Below, piece after piece: positions 28,877 through 35,036 of a stretch of DNA of 35,036 bases. A program made the translations under genes and the position numbers. Within the stretch, counting starts at the first letter, position 1; each line of letters begins with the position of its first letter. The DNA comes from JAVBUY01 sp031552735 (GTDB taxonomy: Bacteria > Bacillota > Clostridia > Christensenellales > Aristaeellaceae): the NCBI GenBank assembly GCA_031552735.1, contig JAVBMF010000070.1, positions 1 to 35,036 on the forward strand, given 5' to 3'. Below the pieces are notes generated by a model that saw nothing but the letters and a program-made list of their open reading frames with translations, did not search any database and had not been told where the DNA came from.

Positions 28877-30385
28877 TCACTCGTTGGCGGCAATTTTCTT
28901 TTCAAAGCGGGTGGCCAGTGTCAGAATCTTTTCCTGGGTGGCCTCCTCGCGGGTCAGTTCGCCGGTGATACGCCCATCGCACATGACAATGATTCGATCC
29001 GCGATGCCCAGCACTTCCGGCATTTCTGATGAAACAAACATGACCGCGATCCCGTTTTGCTTGAGCTGATTCATCAGGTGATAGATCTCCACCTTAGCAG
29101 CGACGTCGATGCCGCGGGTGGGCTCATCGAACATGACAACCCGGGAATGACGAGCCAACCATTTGCCGACCACGACCTTTTGCTGGTTGCCACCCGACAG
29201 TGTCGCCGCATCGACGTCCACGCCCGGGGTCTTGACTTTCAGATCCCGCACTGTTTTGTCGCACATGGCATTCTCTCGCCCGCTGCGCACCACGCCCAGC
29301 GTGCAGAGCATGTCAAGATTCGGCAGCGCGATGTTCTGACGAATGGATAGTTTGGTGCACAGGCCGTCCTTTTTGCGATCTTCCGGCGCCAGCACGATGC
29401 CCGCCCGGATGGCGTCCTGCACGCTGCGGATGCGGATCGGCTGCCCGTCCAACAGCACTTCGCCGCTCTCTTTCGGGTCTGCGCCAAAGATCGCCCGCGT
29501 GGTCTCGGTACGGCCAGCGCCCATGAGCCCCGCAAAACCGACGATTTCGCCCTCGTACAGATCAAAGTTGATATCGCGCACCATGCGCCCGGCGTTGAGA
29601 TGCTTGACTTCAAAGACTTTCTTGCCCCGCTTGCATGTAACCCGGGGGAATTTTTCTTTGATTTCACGGCCCACCATGTGCGCGATGATCGCGTCCAGAT
29701 GAGTGTCCTGAAAGTTCATTGTGGTGATGTACTGACCGTCGCGCATAATGGTGACGCGGTCCACAATGTGCTGTAGTTCCTCTAGGCGATGCGAAATGTA
29801 CACGATGCCGCAGCCCTTGCTTTTCAGTTCACGGATAATACGAAACAAATCCTCAATTTCTCGCGAGGTCAGCGAGGACGTCGGCTCATCCATAATCAGC
29901 ACCCGGGCGTTGGTGGACAGCGCCTTGGCGATTTCCACCATCTGCTGCTTGGACACCGGCAGCTCGCCCACCACTTGGCGCGGATCAATGTCGATCTTTA
30001 GTTCGTCCAGAATGCGGCGTGCTTCTGCCTCCATGCTGTGGTTCAGCAGCACCGACCCCACCGCACGCTCCCTGCCCAGGAACATGTTCTCCGCCACGGA
30101 GAGGTGGTTGCACATGTTGAGCTCCTGGTGAATGATGGCGACGCCAAGCCCCTGCGCCTGCTTAGGCGTCAGGTCGCCATAGGATCGGCCAAATATCTCC
30201 ATCTCTCCCGCGTCGCGGTTGTAGACACCACTCAGGATCTTCATCAGCGTACTTTTGCCCGCGCCGTTTTCACCCAGCAGCGCCATCACTTCACCGGCGC
30301 GCAGTTCAAAACGGACATCATCCAAAGCCTTGACGCCAGGAAAATTTTTGCAAATATGTTCCATGGAGACAATGACTTCATTCAT
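28877..30385 (-). CDS. RbsA/MglA-type sugar ABC transporter ATPase (intact)
   Basis: 502 residues from ATG 30385, with GAGGGGTG upstream. Half 1 has a perfect Walker A (LLGENGAGKSTLMKIL), a signature region LPVSKQQMVEIAKAL and Walker B VLIMDEPTSSL. Half 2 has the family's normally degenerate P-loop (GLMGAGRTET), an LSGGNQQKVVVGKWL signature and Walker B VVMFDEPTRGID. This intact pattern is the direct comparison for the damaged protein at 22545-24056. It powers sugar uptake with the permease and binding protein encoded downstream and is the first gene of that operon. Confidence 0.94.
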   Translation of the reverse strand: MNEVIVSMEHICKNFPGVKALDDVRFELRAGEVMALLGENGAGKSTLMKILSGVYNRDAGEMEIFGRSYGDLTPKQAQGLGVAIIHQELNMCNHLSVAENMFLGRERAVGSVLLNHSMEAEARRILDELKIDIDPRQVVGELPVSKQQMVEIAKALSTNARVLIMDEPTSSLTSREIEDLFRIIRELKSKGCGIVYISHRLEELQHIVDRVTIMRDGQYITTMNFQDTHLDAIIAHMVGREIKEKFPRVTCKRGKKVFEVKHLNAGRMVRDINFDLYEGEIVGFAGLMGAGRTETTRAIFGADPKESGEVLLDGQPIRIRSVQDAIRAGIVLAPEDRKKDGLCTKLSIRQNIALPNLDMLCTLGVVRSGRENAMCDKTVRDLKVKTPGVDVDAATLSGGNQQKVVVGKWLARHSRVVMFDEPTRGIDVAAKVEIYHLMNQLKQNGIAVMFVSSEMPEVLGIADRIIVMCDGRITGELTREEATQEKILTLATRFEKKIAANE

Positions 30386-30433
30386 ACGAAGAAATCACCC
30401 CTCTTTTTCGGCTCACGCGCCTCTATGGTGATC

Positions 30434-30461
30434 AGTATACCATGGTCATGTGGCTTGTCAT
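30434..30461 (-). promoter_or_regulatory. promoter of the sugar transporter operon
   Basis: Minus-strand -35 ATGACA (30461-30456), 16-base spacer, -10 TATACT (30439-30434), about 50 bases before the ATPase start. The imperfect -35 and short spacer fit an activator-dependent promoter; that is inference. Confidence 0.55.
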
Positions 30462-30518
30462 AGGGGATGGCTTTTCCGATCAAGGGGGGCATTCTTCCGC
30501 TCTGATCGCTTGACATCG

Positions 30519-30549
30519 AAAAAACGACCCCCGGTGAGGGGATCGTTTA
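30519..30549 (-). terminator. terminator after the SGNH hydrolase gene
   Basis: 10-bp stem AACGATCCCC / GGGGGTCGTT (one G-T pair) with a short loop and a minus-strand run of six T. Confidence 0.8.
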
Positions 30550-30569
30550 TTGTGCGTATACCTTGCTTG

Positions 30570-31226
30570 CTACAGCGTTTGCAGGAAACAGCCAACGCGG
30601 CGCGCGATGATCGCATGCCCCGCGTCGCTGGGATGCAAACCATCGGGGCATAGCCGCTCGCGGCAGACCGGATGCTCCGGCTGGATACCGCTGGTGGCGA
30701 ACAGATCCAGCACCGGCAACGCATAATATTGCGCCACCTCCAGCAGGATGTCCCGGTACGCACGCAGGGGCGCGGCGCCTGCGGGCTTTCTTCCATCGCC
30801 ACGGGCGCTCTCCTCGCCCGACCGGTGCAGCGGCGTCAGGATCGCCACCGGTTTTCCCGCGTATCGCGCCATCAATCCATCCATCAAGTAATAGCATGCG
30901 CCGTAAAATGTGGATGGTTCCCGATCCGAGGGCACCCCCAGGGGCGCCTCGCCGTGTCCAAAATCGTTTGTGCCGCCAAATACCACCACCGCGTCCGCAC
31001 CCGGGTCCATCTCGGCCATCCGCATGCAATAGTCCCGGTCGCATGCCTCGCTCGTGACGACCCGCTGCCGGGCAATGCGTGAGCCGGACACGCCATAGTT
31101 ATTGGCCTTTTTTAGCTGAAACTCCCGCGCCAGCACATCGGTGAAGCGCAGTGCCTCGCACGACGTGCCAACGCCAAACGTAATGCTGTCCCCCAGAAAA
31201 TTGATGGTTGCACCCTTTAGTTCCAC
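30570..31226 (-). CDS. SGNH/GDSL-family hydrolase
   Basis: 218 residues from a GTG start at 31226 (GGGGAGG upstream, 7-base spacing). All SGNH blocks are present: nucleophile Ser14 in FLGDSITFG, the Gly in NYGVSGSR, Asn in GGTNDFGHG, and the Asp-His pair in CPDGLHPSDAGH. There is no signal peptide, so it is a cytoplasmic esterase or deacetylase, possibly removing acyl groups from imported sugars. It lies upstream of the sugar transporter on the same strand but is separated by a terminator, so co-regulation is not shown. Confidence 0.9.
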   Translation of the reverse strand: MELKGATINFLGDSITFGVGTSCEALRFTDVLAREFQLKKANNYGVSGSRIARQRVVTSEACDRDYCMRMAEMDPGADAVVVFGGTNDFGHGEAPLGVPSDREPSTFYGACYYLMDGLMARYAGKPVAILTPLHRSGEESARGDGRKPAGAAPLRAYRDILLEVAQYYALPVLDLFATSGIQPEHPVCRERLCPDGLHPSDAGHAIIARRVGCFLQTL

Positions 31227-31274
31227 GTTCTTTCCTCCCCGAACCGTTCATCGCACATCCATTGCAGCAGCGCG

Positions 31275-33617
31275 TCAGCGCATATCCAGATGAAATTCCT
31301 GATAGTATCGCTCAAAATCGCTTGCGGACAGTGGGCGGCTGAACACAAAACCTTGGATCAGCTTAAATCCCTGCGCACGGAAGCTCTCCAGCGACTGCAA
31401 TGTTTCGACGTGCTCGACCACGATGGGCAGATTCAGGTTATTGCACATCTCCAGCATCGACTGCGCGACCACGCTTTTGCTTGCGTTGGTGTCCACCCCA
31501 TTGGTGAGGTTGGTATCAAACTTGATTTTCTTGAGCGTAAAATCTGTGATATACCCCAGCGATGTATTGCCGGAGCCAAAGTCGTCCAGCGCCACGCCGG
31601 AACCGAAGCCCGCCACGTCCGCACAGAATTTTTGCACGATCTCAATGTTATCGACGGCGGCGGTTTCCGTGACTTCCAGCTCCAGCATCCCCGGCTCGAC
31701 CCCATGCTTATTGAGTATCCCAACAATTTCCTGAAACAGCTCCGGGCGCTCGATCTGCTTTTTCGACACATTGACGCTGATGCAGAAATCCGGCGAGAGC
31801 ATCTCGCGCCACTTCACAATATGCTCGCACGCTTTTTCCAGAACGAACAGCCCAAGACGCCATATCTCGCCGTTGTTTTCGAACACCTCGATAAAGCGTC
31901 CCGGAGAGATGCGCCCGAACTGCGGATGATTCCAATAGATCAGCGCCTCGGCGGATGCGATGCGATTTTCCACAATGTCTACAACCGGCTGAAACAGCAG
32001 CTCAAACTCGCCGGAATAGTCAAACCTGCCGAGGTTGCCGATGACGTCCTTGAATAGCTTGTGCTGGCGCTCCAAGTGCTCATCATACACGCAGAAATGC
32101 ATGGACCTGCTTTGCTCGACAGAGCGCAGCGCGTACAGCGCGCGGTCAATCGCCTGGTCGGCGGTCACGTTAATATCCGTGATGCGATAGACGGCCAGCT
32201 TAAAGTTCGCATGGGTTTTTACGCCGTCAATCGCAAACATGTTGCGTCTGCCATTCTCCAGCAACTGCTGCGCGGATTCGATCTCCATCGGTGCGCCATT
32301 GGAGAAGATGCACCACTCATTTTCCGATTGTCTGGACAAGAAGGCGTTAGGACTTATGACATCGGCAATATACGCCGCGATATCGCGCACGAGCTCTGAA
32401 TGGGCTTTCGCCCCTAACTTAACCTTTATTTCCTGATAGTTGTCGATGGAGACGGCATACAGGTTATTGCCCGCCAGCGCGAATTGGTGCTGCTCGGCAA
32501 AGGTCCGCACCATGCGCTCAAACATCTCGGCATTCATCAGGCCGGTCTCCGTGTCGTGGTTTTCCACGTACTCCAGATGACGCTCCAGCGCAATTTGCTC
32601 GGTGACATTGTGCATCGTCAGCAGTGCGCCCATGGCGTGCCCCTGCCGGGTCTTGAGCGCATGGCGGCGAATCTGAATATAGACCTTCGGCGATGTATCC
32701 ATATCCAGCTCAACAATCTGACTCGACGCGGACGTTTCGCCGTCCTTCAAGGATTCCGGCAATCCCAGCGAGGACAGCGACATCTGCCGCCTAGCATCGT
32801 GTGAAAGGCCAAGCAACGCATCGGCGTATGTATTGGTATAGCTCACGCTGCCATCATTGTCCAGAATCAGCACCGGTATGTCCAGCAGGTTCAGCGCATT
32901 CTTCTTGACGAAGGCCAAATTGTCCAGCATGCCAAAGTTGCTCAGCGAGATGAACAGGCACAATGCCGACAGCGGCAAAAAGAGGTTGGTCGCGTCAAAA
33001 TGGGACAAGCCGAACAGATACAAAAAGCTGGCGGCCAGTGGCAGCAAAATCGCTATGGTCACCAGCACAGCCTGTTTGAGGAGTATCCTGCCCCTTGCGC
33101 AGTGTATGGCAATCAGGATGATTCCGGTCAAGAAGGAAAAGAACACGATGTATTCCAGCGCGTAATATAGCGGCCCGTGCTCAAAGGCAAGCTGTGAAAA
33201 CCCGTTATCACGAATGGAGAGCGCATACTTGGCAATAAACAGCCGGTGTGGATTGAACATGCACGACAGCAGAAAAAAGGTGGCGAGCGCATGCATTACC
33301 GCCATTTGCACTCGCCCAGGCGGATAGCCGACAAACACGCTCTTTTGCACATACAGCACAAAATAATACAGCGTGTAGATGATCCCAAAGTATTGCAGTT
33401 GAAAGCACAGATACTTCGCGTCGGCGGATTTCGCGTAGGTTTCGAGCATGAAGAAGAACGTCCATACGGCAATGCTGATCATCATCCGCAGAAATTCCCG
33501 ATGGTTTTTAAAGTAGTTCCGCCGCAGGTTTAGCGACAAGAACAGGGTGATGCCCGAAATAAACAGAAAAGAAATCAGACAAATTGCCGAGACGGACGAG
33601 TTGGTAATTTCCGGCAC
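31275..33617 (-). CDS. 7TM-PAS-GGDEF-EAL protein; GGDEF site degenerate
   Basis: 780 residues from a GTG start at 33617 (ACGAGGTG, 6-base spacing); the frame upstream runs through the promoter and is not coding. Residues about 9-230 form a seven-helix module of the histidine-kinase 7TM type, 245-345 a PAS domain, 350-520 a GGDEF fold and 530-775 an EAL domain. The GGDEF motif reads SENEW (431-435), so no cyclase activity is expected. The EAL domain keeps Glu557-Ala-Leu, NVSKKQ, LEVTETA, LDDFGSG, the Lys in IKFD, the Glu in VVEHVET and QGFVFSRP, so c-di-GMP hydrolysis is likely, controlled by membrane and PAS signals. Confidence 0.9.
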   Translation of the reverse strand: MPEITNSSVSAICLISFLFISGITLFLSLNLRRNYFKNHREFLRMMISIAVWTFFFMLETYAKSADAKYLCFQLQYFGIIYTLYYFVLYVQKSVFVGYPPGRVQMAVMHALATFFLLSCMFNPHRLFIAKYALSIRDNGFSQLAFEHGPLYYALEYIVFFSFLTGIILIAIHCARGRILLKQAVLVTIAILLPLAASFLYLFGLSHFDATNLFLPLSALCLFISLSNFGMLDNLAFVKKNALNLLDIPVLILDNDGSVSYTNTYADALLGLSHDARRQMSLSSLGLPESLKDGETSASSQIVELDMDTSPKVYIQIRRHALKTRQGHAMGALLTMHNVTEQIALERHLEYVENHDTETGLMNAEMFERMVRTFAEQHQFALAGNNLYAVSIDNYQEIKVKLGAKAHSELVRDIAAYIADVISPNAFLSRQSENEWCIFSNGAPMEIESAQQLLENGRRNMFAIDGVKTHANFKLAVYRITDINVTADQAIDRALYALRSVEQSRSMHFCVYDEHLERQHKLFKDVIGNLGRFDYSGEFELLFQPVVDIVENRIASAEALIYWNHPQFGRISPGRFIEVFENNGEIWRLGLFVLEKACEHIVKWREMLSPDFCISVNVSKKQIERPELFQEIVGILNKHGVEPGMLELEVTETAAVDNIEIVQKFCADVAGFGSGVALDDFGSGNTSLGYITDFTLKKIKFDTNLTNGVDTNASKSVVAQSMLEMCNNLNLPIVVEHVETLQSLESFRAQGFKLIQGFVFSRPLSASDFERYYQEFHLDMR

Positions 33618-33804
33618 TGTTCGCACCTCGTTTGTGTTTCGCCACCCGAGGATGGCTTCGTCTGGTGTTGTGTGGGTTTGTCGCTTCCCTTCGCGCTCAT
33701 ATGAAAAAAGACGACCGGCAAAGCATTGTCCATCGACTTTTGTCACTCGCCATGTGCAGGTGTTTCTTCTGTAGTTATTATAACACAAACTAACATTTTG
33801 TACA
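33618..33804 (-). promoter_or_regulatory. promoter and long leader of the EAL gene
   Basis: Minus-strand TGTACA (33804-33799), 16 bases, perfect TATAAT (33782-33777). The transcript would begin near 33770, leaving a leader of about 150 bases with a possible hairpin (GCCATCC / GGTGGC) near 33640-33660. I could not fit it to a c-di-GMP riboswitch. Confidence 0.5.
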
Positions 33805-33831
33805 GTTCGCGCGGCCAAATCGTGAAAATAA

Positions 33832-34011
33832 TCATGCCACCCTGCGCCCAAATCTCCAAATTGCGACTGTGGGCGTCACCTTTCGCACCACAGGCAGTAA
33901 GCGCCAAACATATCCGCGCGCACAGGCATAGCGGCGGGTCCAGACCAAGGAGGTCAGCTCGTCGATGACGCCCAGCAGGGTGAGGGCTTTATCGTAGATG
34001 TACAGTTCCAA
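33832..34011 (-). pseudogene. fragment of a siphovirus Gp37-like tail protein
   Basis: From a TTG at 34011 with GAGGTG five bases upstream, the frame encodes LELYIYDKALTLLGVIDELT, then SLVWTRRY. This is the hallmark N-terminus of the ReqiPepy6 Gp37-like tail family, normally about 350 residues or more. After that the similarity stops; the remaining residues (ACARGYVWRLLP onward) look frameshifted and end at 33832. It is a phage remnant of about 30 codons between host genes and not a working gene. Confidence 0.6.
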
Positions 34012-34035
34012 GAAATCACCTCGCTTTCCGGGCAT

Positions 34036-34060
34036 AAGAAAAGAGCCGCCGAAGCAGCTC
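34036..34060 (-). terminator. terminator of the DUF1330-type gene
   Basis: Minus strand AGAGCTGC-TTCG-GCGGCTCT followed by TTTTC, 20 bases after the stop at 34080. One mismatch in the stem; the loop is a stable TTCG. Confidence 0.75.
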
Positions 34061-34079
34061 TATAGGGTTTCCGCAGGAA

Positions 34080-34367
34080 TCAGTTGCCTTCAATGACAAT
34101 CGTGTCGCAGCGCGCGCCTTTCAACCGATGTTGCAGTATCCGCTGGTATTCGGGTGAAAAATACCACGCATCCAATGCCTCTCGGTCAGGAAATCGGATC
34201 AGCACAGCTCTTGTATAATCCCAATCTCCTTCCAGCACCACAGGCGCATCGTCCAGCGCAAGGTACTCCCCGCGATACCTCGAAAAGACTTCATCGACAT
34301 CCTTTCGGTACTTTTCGTATTCACCATCATCATGGATGTGAATATTTGCAATAAAGTATACGCTCAA
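34080..34367 (-). CDS. DUF1330-family protein, TTG start
   Basis: 95 residues. The start is a TTG at 34367, eight bases after AGGAGG, giving SVYFIANIHIHDDGEYEKY. This matches the family's usual length of about 95; the upstream frame to 34436 is not conserved. The ferredoxin-like dimeric alpha-beta-barrel pattern is visible (FIANIHI strand, YEKYRKDVDEVFSRYRGEYL helix, VLEGDWDYTRAVLIRFPDRE, AWYFSPEYQRILQHR). Members are small cytoplasmic proteins of unknown role. It is a single-gene unit with its own terminator. Confidence 0.85.
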   Translation of the reverse strand: MSVYFIANIHIHDDGEYEKYRKDVDEVFSRYRGEYLALDDAPVVLEGDWDYTRAVLIRFPDREALDAWYFSPEYQRILQHRLKGARCDTIVIEGN

Positions 34368-34591
34368 TGCGGCCACCTCCTGCCAGAAGTATACCTGTGA
34401 CAATCCACAATGTAAACGGTGATCGTCAGACTGCAAGAAATAAGTTATGTGGAATAGGCTATCGTAGATTCACGATGTCGCCGTCTCTTTCTTTGTTTAT
34501 TGAGCCTTTCACTTTTTTCTCGGCCCTCTAGGTTCTGATTCTGGCTTCTGCTTCACCCCATTGGCAAAGAACTCATACTCGAAATAAAGCA

Positions 34592-34645
34592 ATAATCCGA
34601 ACCCATCACCGACAGCTACAAACTGTCTGGATTGGTTCGGATTAT
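34592..34645 (-). terminator. nested stem-loop after the first tRNA-Leu
   Basis: Perfect 12-bp inverted repeat ATAATCCGAACC (34592-34603) and GGTTCGGATTAT (34634-34645), enclosing GACAG/CTGTC. It lies eight bases past the tRNA 3' end. The following minus-strand bases are T-rich but not a clean run. Confidence 0.6.
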
Positions 34646-34652
34646 ATGGGTT

Positions 34653-34739
34653 TGGTGCGGGAAACAGGACTTGAACCTGCATGAAGTTGCCCTCACTAGA
34701 ACCTGAATCTAGCGCGTCTGCCAATTCCGCCATTCCCGC
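34653..34739 (-). tRNA. tRNA-Leu (anticodon CAG), copy 1
   Basis: 87 bases with a long variable arm: acceptor GCGGGAA/TTCCCGC, anticodon stem CTAGA/TCTAG with loop TTCAGGT, T arm CAGG-TTCAAGT-CCTG and an encoded CCA. Identical to copy 2. Confidence 0.96.
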
Positions 34740-34849
34740 AGAAGATTATTCAGTTGTGTCCCTCGCATGTGTGTGCCACCTTCCCCCTGCAAGGGTTCGG
34801 GCAAACGACCCGCGTCAATTCGCTAAGCCGCCTGCCCTTAAGAGAAGTG

Positions 34850-34936
34850 TGGTGCGGGAAACAGGACTTGAACCTGCATGAAGTTGCCCTCACTAGAACC
34901 TGAATCTAGCGCGTCTGCCAATTCCGCCATTCCCGC
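34850..34936 (-). tRNA. tRNA-Leu (anticodon CAG), copy 2
   Basis: Identical over the full 87 bases to the gene at 34653-34739; the 110-base spacer between them is not repeated. Lies just downstream of the partial tRNA-Tyr. Confidence 0.96.
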
Positions 34937-34937
34937 G

Positions 34938-34959
34938 TAAAACGCCCCTGAAAAGGGGC
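34938..34959 (-). terminator. hairpin between tRNA-Tyr and tRNA-Leu
   Basis: Minus strand GCCCC-TTTTCA-GGGGC followed by GTTTTA, abutting the tRNA-Tyr CCA. Could be a terminator or a processing signal. Confidence 0.5.

Positions 34960-35036
<77 letters not shown>

Noticed and set aside
33640..33770. Possible c-di-GMP riboswitch in the leader of the EAL gene
   Set aside because: The conserved GEMM core and its flanking helices could not be found by eye.
34509..34733. Open frame on the minus strand beginning MAELADALDSGSSEGNF
   Set aside because: It is the translation of the tRNA-Leu gene, a well-known spurious prediction.

Overview
The window looks like a chromosomal segment of a GC-rich, spore-forming Firmicute, most likely a member of the Clostridia. 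The evidence is a YunB-type sporulation protein, a Gram-positive class A penicillin-binding protein, YesM/YesN two-component proteins, AGGAGG-type ribosome binding sites throughout and TTGACA/TATAAT promoters. No rRNA or named marker gene allows a finer placement.

Layout. (1) 1-1176: three short plus-strand genes (two GNAT acetyltransferases and a SAM methyltransferase) overlapping by a few bases. The second acetyltransferase has lost its middle and the methyltransferase is cut off at about 1176. (2) About 1177-7928: a small integrative element or prophage remnant. It holds leftward early genes ending in a truncated Acb2/Tad1-hairpin-type protein, two rightward cargo genes with their own promoters and terminators (one a 507-residue secreted MORN-like protein), a divergent repressor/early promoter pair with repeated AAATGCAAT sites, an XRE repressor, a tyrosine recombinase and a tRNA 3'-end-like attachment remnant. 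No head, tail or packaging genes are present. (3) 8073-16021: housekeeping and envelope genes: GDPD phosphodiesterase, YebC-type regulator, YunB, PBP1A, and a large secreted protein with a 17-copy hexapeptide repeat, two peptidoglycan-binding domains and YD-type repeats. (4) 16289-22495: tRNA-Val(CAC), two family 2 glycosyltransferases, a Cys/Pro-rich protein with two similar beta-rich modules, a methyltransferase-like protein and a secreted beta-helix protein. I infer a spore- or cell-surface glycoprotein locus. (5) 22545-30385: a ribose/galactose-type ABC transporter (ATPase, permease, binding protein) ending in a terminator. It is followed at once by a separately promoted operon of a YesN-type regulator, a YesM-type kinase with almost no extracellular domain, and a full-length RbsA-like double ABC protein in which both nucleotide-binding sites are destroyed. 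(6) 30570-35036: an SGNH hydrolase, a 7TM-PAS-GGDEF-EAL protein with a dead GGDEF site, a phage tail-gene fragment, a DUF1330-type protein, two identical tRNA-Leu(CAG) genes and a partial tRNA-Tyr(GTA).

The best candidate for an undescribed system is region 5. The dead ABC ATPase has kept its length and reading frame while losing all catalytic motifs, and it sits in the operon of a kinase with no visible sensor domain beside an intact sugar transporter. I propose that it is a regulatory subunit that couples transporter state to the kinase; this is inference. Second are the surface-protein locus in region 4, with a shared upstream element before two of its genes, and the anti-defence gene remnant at the left end of the mobile element.
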